64,000 bases of DNA from the NCBI GenBank assembly GCA_002049455.2, contig KV918852.1, positions 186,001 to 250,000 on the forward strand, in the 5' to 3' direction. Below the pieces are notes generated by a model. That model was not told where the DNA came from, made no database searches, and saw nothing but the letters and a program-made list of their open reading frames with translations. The position numbers and the translations under genes are program-made. Position 1 is the stretch's first letter. Each line of letters begins with the position of its first letter. Positions 46,413 through 57,486 of the stretch are shown here, piece after piece. Source of the DNA: Porphyra umbilicalis (Eukaryota; Rhodophyta; Bangiophyceae; Bangiales; Bangiaceae).

Positions 46413-47628
46413 CGTATTCGCTACCCAAGAGGATGGGGTGGGGTGGACGCACGCCGACCGTGTGCCCCTCTGTGAGGCGTACCTGGAGGTGACGAGCGAC
46501 GCGGTGAAGGGGACTGCCCGGACCAAGGACAACCTATGGGCGACGGTGCACAAGGTGTGGGGTGAGAAAGTGCGGAGGAAGGGGCCGATGAGAGTGGAGC
46601 GCCTTCCAAGTGCGCTGGAGAAGCAGTTTAAGCGCATTCGGGCGGGTGTGAGCGCCTTCACGTCGCACTACCTGGCTGCTAAGGCCATTCCGACCACTGG
46701 CAACCCGTCGGAGGAGGACATTATCAGCGGCGCTGTGGCGCGCTATTGCTCGCTGGACGTTTACGACGCGATCCGAGCGGACCGCAACCAGGACAAGGTC
46801 GACGACAAGACGCGCAAGCGCAAGGCCAAAGTCGCGCACTGCAAGTGGGTCGCGTGTTGGCGCGTCCTGCGGCAGAGCGACAAGTTGAGCGGCGCCGCCA
46901 AGGGCGGCGACGCCTCGGGCATGGACATTGTGGGCGACACGTCGTCTGACGAGGAGGATAGTGGCGGCGGCAGCGGTAGCAGCCGCAGCCGACGCAACGG
47001 CGGCTTTCAGGGTCGCCCTGTCGGCATCAAGGCGGCCAAGATGCAGCGCCAAGAGGACGTGCAGATGGACGCTCAGGTCAAGGCCAGCACTGAAGCTCTC
47101 CACAAGCTCACCGACGCGCAGCACGAGCGCACTGCCGTTTGCTTTTTTGATTCGCCGCTGATGCGGCACACCCCTGAGGCGGCTCGTTACCGTTTAGCCA
47201 GTACGCAGGAGATGCTGGAGCGTGCAGGTGTGGCGAGCTCGTCTGCTATTGACGTTGGAGGGGGTGAGGGGACTGAAGACTCTATCGGCGGTGTGGGCGC
47301 CGGCGTTGCCGGTCTGGGTGTTAATAGCTCGACGGGGACCGTGCGGGCGGCTGCCGGCCCTGTCGCCGGAGCGCGAACGCCGCTGGGGCGAGGAGCGCTG
47401 GCGGCGCCTTTGGGTGCTGATGTTACATCAGCCCCTGCTCTTGCGGCGGCGGCGGCGTCCAAGGCTGCGCCGGCCCACGTGCGTCAACACGCCAAGACTG
47501 GCGCTGGCCGTCGGTCGCTGGAGACCAAGCGGCAGGTAGCCGCGGCTCAGCTTGCGCGCTGCCCGAACACGACTCGCAACCTGGACGAGGACAGCGAGTC
47601 GTTGGACGACAGCGATGATTCCGAGTAG
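46413..47628 (+). CDS. Harbinger Myb/SANT-like DNA-binding protein
   Basis: PIF/Harbinger elements encode a Myb/SANT-like partner that helps the transposase bind and enter the nucleus. Here VGWTHADRVPLCEAYLEVTS, TKDNLWATVHKVWGEK, LEKQFKRIRAGVSAF and GNPSEEDIISGAVARY match the conserved block of that family, including the later KWVACWRVLRQSDK. Then come an acidic patch (DTSSDEEDSGGG), basic SRSRR, an Ala-rich tail and an acidic C-terminus (DEDSESLDDSDDSE). The conserved block begins within the first 10 codons of this frame. GTG 46438 is not a convincing start; see the upstream Pro-rich segment. Confidence 0.82.
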
Positions 47629-47690
47629 AGGGACCTGAAGTTTGTTGCCTTTGTGTGCGACGTGTTGCGTTTGTATGTTGATTATGACAA

Positions 47691-47730
47691 AGGTTTTTTT
47701 TCTCCCCGTTGGGCAGGGTTTTTTTTTTCC
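47691..47730 (+). terminator. 3' module after the Myb-like gene (T-run, GGGCAGGG, T-run)
   Basis: Begins 62 bp past the stop codon at 47628. A T-run, CCCCGTTGGGCAGGG, then a T-run and CC. The same module follows the transposase gene in opposite orientation. Role as termination or polyadenylation signal is inference. Confidence 0.55.
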
Positions 47731-49141
47731 TACACAAGTATCATTGCTTGCCCACGTGCGGCATGAAAAGGACCTAGCGCACAGCGCTTGCCTATGACCC
47801 CCCGCACCCCCCGCACTCTGTTCCGGGCCGAGTCGCATCCTCCACACCAGCTAAACACGCGGCCCCCCCCCCCGCACGCGCGACATGCGCGCACATCTCC
47901 GTCACAGCGGCCGACCAGGGCGCGGCGCGTGGGGTAACGCGCGGTGTGGACCTGCGCTGCCCCCCGGCGGCGCGCGATGCGCCCCGCCCCGCTGGAGCGT
48001 GATGCGCTGCCGCCGCGCCGCGTGCCGCTCCTCGGCTCCGCGCCGACGCACGACGCGAAGGGAGCGGCGGCTACACGCGCGCCCCGCCCCTTGCCGCTCG
48101 ACACCAATGTGATGCAGGCGGCGCGTCAGGGCGGGGCGCCGCAGGCGCAGCAGGCGCGGCAGCTCCTCGGTAAGGCGGCGGCCACCGCCGCGACCGCCGA
48201 CACCTCTGCCGCCGCCGCCGGCGCCCCTGCCGCTGACGCCACCCCCGCTGTCGCCCACCTTCGCCTGAGGAGAGGGGCGACGGCCGCGGCTGGCGGCAGG
48301 GACGGCGGCGCTGTGGTGCAGCAGGAGGGCGGACGCGGCGGCTGTGGCCGCAGCGGCCTTCTCAGGGCAGGGCCCCCGGGGGCCGTTTTCAGCGTTGCGA
48401 AGCCACCGCGGTGGACGGCCCCACCGGCAACAGCGAAGGTGCTTCATCGAGAGTACGGCTGAAAAGCAAATATTGTATTCAGCTGTTTTGTGCTCATTGG
48501 TCGAACGCCGGCATTTCCGGCGTTTTGGATTGTGATTTCGTCTATACTAGGACAGATCCGACTGTAATTCCGAGCTTCAACAAAATGTTTATTAAAATTA
48601 GGGTCGTGTAGCCAATGAACACCCGTTCTCTTTGTAAAATCCCAAAGCGTCAGTGGCCTGCCGCCGAAGGTTTCCGTGTCTTTGTTGAAGACCACGCTGC
48701 TGTTGGCCCGTCGTTGCCAAGGCCAGCAGCTCATCAGAGCAGAGCCCGCCGCCGCCCGCGAGCGGCTGCGTGTCGTCGTGCGCGCTGCCCCTGGCCGCGA
48801 GCGCCGGCGCATCCTCCCAGGAGCCGGTGGCCCCAGCTGCCATCGGTGCGTCGTTGGCTCCACGGGCACCGCCGACGGGGGCGCGGCGCTCTGCGCCTCT
48901 CCTCACGGTCGCAGCCGTCCCTTCGCTGGCGACTGGCGGCGGCACGTGCGGGTCGGCCGGCACCACCAGCGCCGCCTGTTGGCGCCCCTTCGCGCGGCCG
49001 ACCGCTCCCGCGTGCGACTATCGCATCTCTGTGCACGCCGCCCGCGGGCGACTGCTTGTCCTGTTCCGTTTTTCCGGATCCGCGCGCGTGCGTTGCAATT
49101 GGCTCAGACCTACCGGGACACACAATGGACTACCATGTCAA
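47731..49141. other. Space between convergent Harbinger genes
   Basis: GC-rich Ala-coding stretches (47950-48450) and an AT-rich window (48470-48610) with hairpin AACGCCGGCATTTCCGGCGTT near 48504. I see no supported gene; minus-strand text near 48600-48870 is partly protein-like but shifts frame. Confidence 0.45.
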
Positions 49142-49180
49142 GGAAAAAAAAACCCTGCCCAGCGGGGAAAAAAAAACGTT
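49142..49180 (-). terminator. 3' module after the transposase gene
   Basis: On the minus strand it reads T-run, CCCCGCTGGGCAGGG, T-run, CC, starting about 20 nt past the transposase stop at 49201. Inverted copy of 47691-47730. Confidence 0.55.
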
Positions 49181-49200
49181 TGCGTAACCATACAGCTGCT

Positions 49201-50732
49201 CTAGACAACAAAGGGGGCCAGCAGCTGGCCGCGGTCGCTCCACACGTGCGCCGTCAGGTCGGCACGGAGTTGCGCGTGTTCGGTGGGGTTGCGAGTCTCG
49301 CCCCAAGCATCAAAGACAGCAACCATGCCGCCCGCGGGCGGCTGCCCCACAGCGTTCAATGAGGGGGGCGGGTTAGCAGCATCGACAGCGTCGGCCGGGC
49401 TGGCGGCGCCGCCGCCGTCAGGCGCAGGTCCCCCGGCGGCAGCAGCGCCACCATCCTCCGCCCCACCGTCGCTTCCATCATGACCCCCCACGGCGGCAGC
49501 AGCCGCGCCTGCAGGACCCTCACCCTCACCACCCGCACCCCCTCCCTCGTTAGTCCCCCCTGCCCCTCAGCGGCGGCTCAAAAACCCGTCTCGACGGCTC
49601 TTCACGCACATGTTGTGCAAAATACATACCGCCTTGTACGTGGTGATCAGCTGCTTCACGAAGCGGTACCGTCCTGGGTGCAAAGCGATGTGAAACCGCT
49701 TTGTCAGAACGCCAAACAGCCGCTCATAGTCCTTGCGAATGGCCTCCTGCTGCCGGTTGAACGTCCTGTCCTCGTCGGTCATAGGCATGGGGTGGGGGGA
49801 CACTAGGAACGCGTAGCGAGTGTAGATGCCGTCGACAAGGTAGTGACGTAGCGTGCGGGTGGTCCCATTCACGGTAAGCGTCACGCCCCGCGGCGGCCAC
49901 CGGCCTGCCGTGACGTCTAGGTAGAGAGGCGACTGGTTCAAAACGTTGATGTCGTTCAAACTGCCGGGAGCACCGACAAACAGGTGCCAAATCCACAGGT
50001 CCTCGTCGCATTCGGCCTCAACGACACCACCGCGCGAGCCCTTCCGCCTCTGGTACGCGCCCGCCATGCCCGTCGGGCACTGATACCACTCCCAGTGGAT
50101 ACAGTCCAGCGAGCCCATACAGCCGGGAAATCCGCGCTGTGCGTTGCGCTCCATCATCGCCTTGAGCTCCGACTGGTTGGGACGGCGTAGGTAGGTTGAT
50201 GCCCACCGCCGCACGATGAACTCTAGGAGAAGCTTGGTCGCCTGCGCCACGGTCGAGCGAGAAAGGCGCACGTACTCGTCCGACAGGTCGGCCGCCTCGC
50301 CGTACGCGATGACGCGGACGGCGACCACGACCTTCTGCAGCGGGTGCGCCTGCAGGCGACCCGTCGCGTTGATGCGCTGCTGGAAGAACGGCTCGTCCTT
50401 GACGGCCAGGTAGATGCGCCGAAACACACTGCGCGGCACACGAAAGCGCGTCTCGAAATCACGGTCGTCGTTGATCGGCGGCTCCGCGTTGACCCGAAGT
50501 AGTCGCGCTGGATGTTGAACAGGCCAGCGGCAAAGTCACGACGCTTGTTGGGCCGACACCCAGGAACAGAACCGCGGTAGTGGCGACGGCGGTGTCCGCG
50601 GGCGGCGCGCGACCGTCGTTGAATCAGCAACAGAAGGCCCATGTGGGATTGCACCGCAGCGCAAACGACGGCGCCATCGTCCTCGGCCAGGAGAGAGGCA
50701 GCGCTGGACAGCCCCGCCTCGGCAGGTTCCAT
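49201..50732 (-). pseudogene. Harbinger DDE transposase (plant-transposon type, DDE_Tnp_4/PF04827-like)
   Basis: The transposase cuts and joins element ends using a D-D-E triad. From ATG 50732 the first segment ends in NIQRDYFG. A one-base shift near 50495 moves to the frame with RVPRSVFRRIYLAVKDEPFF. Core motifs: FPGCMGSLDCIHWEWYQCP (first Asp), DLWIWHLFVGAPGSLNDIN (second Asp), LVDGIYTRYAFL, FNRQQEAIRKDYERLFGVL (Glu), then TYKAVCILHNM. A TGA at 49567-49569 stops the frame, but the same frame continues to TAG 49201 with the family-typical tail HAQLRADLTAHVW. So one frameshift and one premature stop break an otherwise complete gene. Confidence 0.92.
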
Positions 50733-51000
50733 GCCAGCCGCGGAGGGGAGGGTCGAGGGCGAGCGCGGGCAGATGGTGGTGGAGCACGGGACACAAGGAT
50801 AGGGGTCGTAAAAGTGGTGGGGTAGAAAACAAAGTGAGGCGGGTGCGCGGATCGTGCGTCTCAAGCCGAGGACAGGGAACGTGCGGGCGAAGCGGGCACG
50901 TCGCGGACGAGGAACAGGGCAACAGAGTAGCGGGGGGCCGACGATGCAGGTAGTTTCCGGACGCGTCACAACGATGGGCGCGACGTCGATGCGTCGGGTG
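50733..51000. promoter_or_regulatory. Upstream region of Harbinger transposase
   Basis: It should hold the transposase promoter. No TATA box is obvious. Confidence 0.3.
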
Positions 51001-51530
51001 CGTGCACGGTGCGGCAGCGCGGACCGAGGAGCGACGGACCGAGCCCCCCCCTCCCAAAAGGCACTGTGCGCAGTGGTGGAACACCCCCAGCCCCGAAAAG
51101 GCTGCGCGGGAGCCAACGAGGCACCGCGTGGTCCCGGATCGACAACCACACTCCCACTGAAAGGCACTGTGGGTGGTGGCGGACCACCTACCTCCCCGAT
51201 TGGGCCGCGCACGAGCCAGGAGGCGACCCGCGGCCGCCGGCCACCCCCCCCCCCCCCTCTCAAATGGCTCTGGGTGCGGTGGCGCACCGCCTGCCACATG
51301 CAAATCTCCGATCGGGTGCCTGCCCAGGGGCCACGCGCGATCCTCTCCGACCCCCCCCCCCCTCCAGAGGCTCTGACGCAGTGTGGGGCGGCCTGCCACC
51401 TGAAAAAAGCTGTGTGGGTGTGGGACCAGGCCGCCCGCGCGATCTCGTTCAACCGCCGCCCCCCCCCTTAGTGGCGCTGTATCAGTGGTGGGCGGCCCGC
51501 CACAACCTAACAGCCGCATGGTCGTGATGG
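51000..51530. repeat. Degenerate tandem repeats of about 90-110 bp near the Harbinger right end
   Basis: About five units, each opening with a C-run (7-13 C), then a short GGCNCTG block and a GTGGNGG..CC stretch. Divergence is high. Subterminal repeats of this sort can be transposase binding sites; that is inference. Confidence 0.6.
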
Positions 51531-52127
51531 CGCCACGCGAACCATCCACCGTCCCCACGCCAACAGGCCCTCAAGAGAGCAGATCGGGGGTCAAGAGGCG
51601 AGAGAGAGTCCCACTGCATGCCTGCCTGAGCCACATGTCCGATCCCGTCCCACGCGGCCCACAATGACGGCCTGCGTCGGAATCGAATCACGAGACGCCA
51701 ACCACCTGCGCCCTCAGCCTGGTTCAATGGACGAAAGCTTTTGGACCGCTCTCGAATGCTGAGGTCGGGCCTCATCGCCAAAGAGTGCAGGTCCGCGCCA
51801 TTATCTTTCAAAACTGATCGAGATCATCCCAACACACGTTGCGCGCTCAACCAATATATAGTAATACATGGTTGGTTACACTCCACCAATGAGGGCACAG
51901 AAAGCATTGGGGCCGACGCCGGACCTGCCCCATTTCGCTTCACGAATGGGGCAGGTCCAACGCCCGCCTCATTTTTGCGCTTCGGAGTTGTCTCGTACTT
52001 CCAGGATTCTATCATGACCATTGAAGGCCAGAATGGGGTCGATCACGTTGACAGAAAAGCCCAGTGGCCCCATTTCCTTGATAAAGAGACACGTTTCTGC
52101 TTCGTGGCGCAACGTGTAACGAATATG
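51531..52127. other. Harbinger right internal region
   Basis: No gene is recognised. A perfect 14-bp-arm hairpin, GGACCTGCCCCATT/AATGGGGCAGGTCC, lies at 51921-51958 with a 10-nt loop. Confidence 0.6.
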
Positions 52128-52156
52128 AGATTGGTCCGACGTTGTTGGGATTGCCC
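52128..52156 (-). repeat. Right TIR of Harbinger element
   Basis: On the minus strand it begins GGGCAATCCCAACAACGTCG; followed by TGA on the plus strand. Confidence 0.88.
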
Positions 52157-52159
52157 TGA

Positions 52160-53209
52160 TGGCCGAGTCCCCCAAAATACGCCCTTCAACTCATGTGGGG
52201 GGGGTGCAGGGCGGGGGGGCAATATGCAAATAGAGAGGGGAGGGAGTACATATCTTTACACTTCCGCAGCGGGCGCTCTGTCAGCAGAAACGGCATGGTT
52301 TGCAGCTGGGATGGTGCAGGCGGGGCTCCTCCTCCACTTCCTGGCGCGGTCCCGAAGAATTCGGATTTCCCGCTATACTCTGGCGCCCGAACCGCTGGAA
52401 GACATCGACCATCGGCCGCTCCATAATTTGTAGGGGCCACTCACAATGCGCCACGAATCGAGTCGGAAACGCTATACTATGGCATTGGCGGGCACCGCTG
52501 GGCTTGCTCTTAGAGACCTTTGGCACGTCAACTGTGGGTCGACGGCGTGGGTCGGGGACACGTTTCACGCAACGGTAAGCCTTGGTCTCACATTTCCATC
52601 CCATATATCGCTAAGCAGGACCTTCGACTCACGTCAAAAACCGGTACCGACCGAGGTGACCGCAGCCACGTAGCAGTCCACGTCACACTGTCAGCGGATC
52701 CGCAAGGAGTGTGGCAGACTGCCGACCCAAATTTGATACATGCCGAAACTCCGAAGTGTGGATGTGGCTTCCATAAAAACCCAGTTGGGCGACCCACAAA
52801 TTATCCACATCAGATACCCACGTCGCAGTTGCCGAAGGTCTCTATTGCTGGAGATGCTCTGAGACGCAATGCCACCTACACCTGCGCCACTGTATCGCCA
52901 CACAAAAACAGCTTCTTTGTCTCTTTCCCACCCCTTTCTCACCCACACCACAGGGCGGCCACAACGGGAGCCCCGTACAATCGCCCTTGCGCAGATTCCG
53001 CCACGCAGACCACGCGAGTGGACGGCGGACCAGCGGGACGACGGTGCGGGGCTTTAAACCCCCCCCCACCTTATTCTCATGCGCTCCCACGTCGTTTGCG
53101 CCAGAGGAAAGCCCCGCATCGTCGGTGCAAGGGACAGCCCGAACAGAACGCCATTCTCTTCGGGCGTCTGTTGCCCAAAAGACGCCCAACAGACGCCATT
53201 CTATTCCAA
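52160..53209. other. Between Harbinger and pogo elements; no gene recognised
   Basis: A hairpin of 11-12 bp arms (GGGCGTCTGTTG / CAACAGACGCC) lies at about 53160-53196. Frames are short and without motif. Confidence 0.45.
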
Positions 53210-53211
53210 TA

Positions 53212-55391
53212 CAGGCATTATTCAGTTATATCCACTGCCATTTGTTAACACTGTCAGGAGCGACTTCTGCGAGCGTCTGCCGACCTGCGGATCCGCAGCA
53301 ATCGTACGAATCCAGTACCCCAACATGGAGAAAGGAGTACGACTGGCAGGATTTACAAGGATCTCGGCGAGAATAAAATCCAACATTTTATTGACTTGGC
53401 ACTAAACGTGATCACACTCACATGCCTCCCACCCCGCCTCTACGCTTTGACTCCTCATCATCCCCCCCAGTCAAGACCATAAGAACCGTCTGGTCAATGG
53501 CCTCAACATCAGTCTCCGCCGTTAGCCAGCGCCGCACAGCCAGAACCTGTTCCTGGCCTCTGAGGCCGTCAAACTCATGCTCCAGGGACGTATTGGCAAT
53601 CATGGCTACCAAGTGGGACACATCCATGTGGGCCGGCTCGGCCACAACTTGGATGACGCCCAGCTGGAGCCTCAGACGAGCAACTGCTTCAGTGGGCAGG
53701 CAATCCGCCTTCAACCAGCAGCGCACGATCTGGTCCCGAAGAATCTCATCCCATTCCTCGACAATAAACTTGGCTGCATCTCGCAGGTGAGCTTGGCCCC
53801 CCTCGTCGAGGCCCCCTCCGCGGGCAACTCCATGGTCGACGGCTACATTGTACAAAAGGGATTCCAAGTTGCAGAACACGCGGTAAACAAGCCGCTTCCT
53901 GTACCGGTTCTTCAGGAGCACGATGATGCCGGCATCCAGAGGCTGGTACACAGCGGTCGCGTTCGGGGGCAGCTCGATGATAGTGACCTGCGGGTGCGAG
54001 ATGGAGCTATGGCAGCCAAGGTTGTCCATAATCAAGTTGACATGATGCGCGGTGCGCGCTTGAACCGCCGGCACGAACACCTCTTTGAACCAGCGCTTGA
54101 AGACAAAAGCGTCATTCCAAGCCGACTCAGCGAAATGTACGGCAGCGGGCTCGCATTGCCCTCGCCTTGGAAGCACATCGGCTGCGCTGCCTTGCCAATC
54201 ATCGTGACCGGCACCTTGTGGGTACCCGTCGCGTTTAAGGAGAGAGTCAAGGTGACACGGTCCTTGCTCTTCATCGCCGTCGAGCCACGGGCAGTGCGGC
54301 GGTCATCTGAGGGCACGTATGAACGAGACGGTAGCCCCAGGTAGAGCAAACCGGTCTCGTCGACGTTGTAGATCAGGTCGACATCAACACCCTCGAGCTG
54401 CTGACGGATGGCTGCCATGCGCTTAACCGCCTCATCCACGTTGGCCGAAGCACCGCTGCGATGCAGAGCAACGCTCAAAAGGCCATGAAGGGACGCCCAC
54501 CGTTGAATGAAGCCGTTGGATGCCGCAAAGTCAGTGATGCCAAGGTGCTCCGCAACCTGCGAAGCTTTCTGTCGAAGAATGGCAAGAGACAAAGGCACAC
54601 GCTTTCGGACCCTCGCATGCACAGCCAGGAACCACACCAAAATAGCCTTGTCATCCTGGGGATACTGCCCCGCTCGCGAAGACACTCGGCCGCCAGCCGC
54701 ACCCTGCGCGGCCCGAGAAAGGAGGGTGTACGTTTGCTTAATGATCTTGTAGAGCCTGCTGCGGTCGTACTGGTTATCCAGCTGCCGGCTGATGTATTCT
54801 ATGGCCCGGCCCGCCGCATGCCAGCCAATAACAAGCAGCTTAGTGGTCAACGTCATCGGCGTGCGGCGCCGACGAGCGCCTCCGATGCGCCGGGCCGGCG
54901 CGCGCGCCGCAGACAGGGATGCCAAGTCAGCATTGGCCGTCACGTCCGCGGCCCGCGCGGCCGCCCTCGCGCTCTCGGCGTGCTCCGCAGCCAATGCCTG
55001 GCAAAGGTCCGCCAAGACCGCCCAAGCTGCGGCAGCGGCGACATCAATAGCACTGGAGAGTGTCATGGTGGTATGAGCATCGCCGTGGGTACGAGTGGTG
55101 CGGTACCGTGGGTAGGGAGAGGAGCATAGGTGTGGTCGGTGCAGACGAATCACGCCAAAGTCGGCTCGATCGGCTCGGCCGTCAGCGGAGCTCCGATCGC
55201 AAACAGAAGGGGTTTGATACTGATCCGTGGAGTTCAAGTAAATCGTTTTATGTTAAATCAAGTACAAAAACCGGGTGGCAAGTGCATTTTAATTTCACGT
55301 TCCTCGATCTTTCGGGCTCTGTGGTGCCCCCGTGGTCCCGGATATGTCCACTGTGGATATAACTGGGACAGATAAAACTCAATAATGACTG
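53212..55391 (-). mobile_element. Complete pogo/Tigger-like DNA transposon (2.18 kb)
   Basis: Ends begin CAGGCATTATTCAGTT (left, 53212) and CAGTCATTATTGAGTT (right, minus strand from 55391). Both are flanked by TA (53210-53211 and 55392-55393), the target of Tc1/mariner-pogo elements. A GTTATATCCAC block follows in both TIRs, offset by about 15 bp. It encodes one transposase on the minus strand. Confidence 0.85.
53418..55066 (-). pseudogene. Pogo/Tigger-like transposase (CENP-B DNA-binding plus DDE_1), one frameshift
   Basis: From ATG 55066: Ala-rich start, first helix-turn-helix (about 54700-54860), CENP-B-type domain (DKAILVWFLAVHARVRKRVP, NGFIQRWASLHGLL) and DDE_1 core with LIYNVDETGLLY (first Asp). 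After MCFQGEG near 54160 the frame shifts by one base and continues with VNLIMDNLGCHSSI (second Asp) and ATAVYQPLDAGIIVLLKN (third Asp of the D-D-D triad). It ends with a C-terminal tail to 53418. All three acidic residues are present, so a single base separates it from an intact gene, or it is a sequencing error. Confidence 0.93.
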
Positions 55392-55393
55392 TA

Positions 55394-56138
55394 CTGTTCG
55401 GTGCTGAGCTCTGGATCTCGTGGTTTTTTCAGGACCTTGGAGCACGTGGGACCCAGAACCCGTGTCGGCGCTCCACATGAGGGCAGGAGCTGAGGGTGGC
55501 TTAATAGCGACCCATGCAGTCCGTATCGTGAACGATATCAGAGTCGTTTGCAAGTACATTTCGACGACCTCGGGACAGTCAAATGTGCATCGTACTGACC
55601 ACTGCGGCAGGTGATCAGCTGTCCATCATATGGGGAAACAATAATGTACTGTTCTTTCTTTTCGGGCCGACACTGCCGATACCAGTAACAACCGGCACCT
55701 CACCCGACCAGCAGCTACAGGTACCTCACCCGACGAACGAAATCATTGCACTTCGAACAGGACACATCCAACCCACGCAACTGAAGGAAAACACAGTGCC
55801 GAACAGTACGCACAAATGACAAGCAGACAAGCAAACGAAGGGAAAACAGAAAAGCAACAGGGCCTGTGGCCTGAGCGAGATGCGGGTAGGGACCACACTG
55901 AAAAGCCAGAACGGCACATGCAAAAGCTAAGCAACAGAGAAGCAGTCACACATAATCAAAGCCCTGGCCAGTGCGAGGCGACGGAGTCCCGGGAGCCGTC
56001 AAGACGCCTGAGCGGCAGGGACAGACAGGAGCAGAAGGGACTCTCCTTAGAATCCGGCCGCACGGTACGCCCGCCACTGAGCCGCACGAGCATCACGAAC
56101 GGGACGGATCTCATCATTTTCCTCCTCGTCGAAGTCGT
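55394..56138. other. Unassigned; short inverted repeats
   Basis: GTACTGTTCGGTGCTG at 55391 and its inverse near 55795-55810 (GTGCCGAACAGTAC) frame about 420 bp, perhaps a small MITE split by the pogo insertion. No gene is seen. Confidence 0.4.
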
Positions 56139-56720
56139 CTACGCCATCGCCAGAGCGCGCGGCAGCAGCCCAAAGGTGCCATCAGGGCCGCGATGCGCAT
56201 CGCAACCGGCCACATGCCCCGGCAGCTGCTCCAGCCGCATGGGCTGCAACGGGACCGGGAGGAGGACACCGGCGGGCGCGCCTCCCACGACCACGGTCAC
56301 GGCAGCAGCAACAGCTGCGGGAGCGGCCGGCGTGGAGGCGGGGGCAGCAGGAGCAGTAGAACCCGCCTTGGGAGCAGCAGCAGTAGCCACACAGTGCCGA
56401 TCGGGGTTGCCCCCGTCCAAAAGCTGCAGCCCATCATGAAGGTCGGAGTTATTGGGTAGGACGTCATTGAGATAGAGAAGCTGTCGCTCGAAGAGCGACA
56501 TGTGCCCCAGGCTCAGGGCCCCGGCACCTATCGGAATGGGTGGGAGCCCCGCACGCTGATGCAGGTAAGCACGCACCTGGCAGTAGAAGGGATTCGGGCC
56601 AGGGGATGATTTCGCACGGTGTGAGCCCATGGGTGCATCGATCAGAATAATGAAGAGGGAGTGCACCCAAGCGAGCAGAATGTCAGCTTGTGCAGCAGAC
56701 CTCATCATACCTTCCATGTT
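56139..56720 (-). CDS. Candidate 3' exon of unknown minus-strand gene
   Basis: The open frame after ATG 56720 runs 193 codons to 56139. Text is ordinary protein at first (ADILLAWVHSLFIILIDAPM, MSLFERQLLYLNDVLPNNSD), with one possible membrane-like or buried helix, then an Ala/Pro/Val-rich stretch. I do not recognise it. It lies about 100 bp after a GTACGT donor at 56821, so it may be the last exon, but no clean in-frame AG acceptor was found; it could be a separate gene. Confidence 0.45.
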   Translation of the reverse strand, partial: NMEGMMRSAAQADILLAWVHSLFIILIDAPMGSHRAKSSPGPNPFYCQVRAYLHQRAGLPPIPIGAGALSLGHMSLFERQLLYLNDVLPNNSDLHDGLQLLDGGNPDRHCVATAAAPKAGSTAPAAPASTPAAPAAVAAAVTVVVGGAPAGVLLPVPLQPMRLEQLPGHVAGCDAHRGPDGTFGLLPRALAMA

Positions 56721-56821
56721 AGAATGTAATGTGCAGGGGGTGCGATACGGGACCGCCAAGAACACGGAAACAATAGGATGAACATGACAAAAAGCACACG
56801 GACACAAAGCAATTAACGTAC

Positions 56822-57317
56822 GCGAAAGGACACGTTGGAAAAATGGCCAAAGAGACAGCGGATGACACGAGTCGTGTTGTTCGGTTCCGTCCAGCTCACC
56901 ATCTGAGCCGTGCCGTCCAGCTCGTCGATAACGTTGGCGAGCGCGTCAGGCATGGCGAGGCGGCCAGAAGTGTCCTTTGTGAGGGCGTCGGAGCGAAGCA
57001 GGTCCATACACTCTTCAGGCGACTGTCGTACCAGGTGACAAGAGCAAGACGGTGAGGGCGCGCTCCAAGACCCAATGTCCCGCACTGAGTGCATGCGCTT
57101 GACAAACATCGACACGGAGGTGGACAAAAGAGAGCTCTTTAGATGCCACACGCCGCGCGTCATGTACTGGTAGGCGCCCAAGAAGACCATTTCTTTCCCC
57201 GTCTTGCGGACAGGGAGCATCAGCGTTTCCTGCAGCTTCTACGCGGCAGCAGAGGAACACCGCCGCCGAGGTGGTCGCGGTTCGGACCTCCAACATGAGC
57301 ACCTCCAGAAACTGCTC
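56822..57317 (-). CDS. Candidate middle exon(s) of unknown minus-strand gene
   Basis: The segment starts after CTCTTTCCGTGCAACAG, a good acceptor, with EQFLEVLMLEVRTATTSAA. It then changes frame near 57240 (a small intron or a one-base error) to ETLMLPVRKTGKEMVFLGAY and continues to SFR, where a GTACGT donor (56821) follows. Text such as SPEECMDLLRSDALTKDTSG and NVIDELDGTAQMVSW is protein-like. No domain recognised. Confidence 0.5.
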
Positions 57318-57486
57318 CTGTTGCACGGAAAGAGCCATCAGAGGTAGGCGATAAAAACGACATTGAGTGCCAGAAAGAAAAACGTGACGCAAGACAGTCG
57401 CACGGTCACAGCGCACGGCCCCTCTGATGGCATCGACTTGTGGGCAACTCACTTAGAGCGAGCAGACCACGATTGAACGGACGTAC
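57318..57486 (-). other. Candidate phase-0 intron of 169 nt
   Basis: On the minus strand it starts GTACGTCC and ends CCGTGCAACAG after a pyrimidine-rich stretch. The frames on both sides join in phase 0. The donor GTACGT recurs at 56821 and, on the plus strand, at 63792. Confidence 0.55.

Larger units (their letters stand above)
43504..52156. mobile_element. Complete PIF/Harbinger DNA transposon (8.65 kb)
   Basis: Terminal inverted repeats start GGGCAATCCCA at both ends: left from 43504, right from 52156 on the minus strand. The first 29 positions match at about 25. The 3-bp duplication TGA flanks the element (43501-43503 and 52157-52159), the size expected for Harbinger. Inside are the two standard Harbinger genes, a Myb/SANT-like protein (plus) and a DDE transposase (minus), convergent. 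The transposase has a frameshift and an in-frame stop, so this copy may be inactive. Confidence 0.88.
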
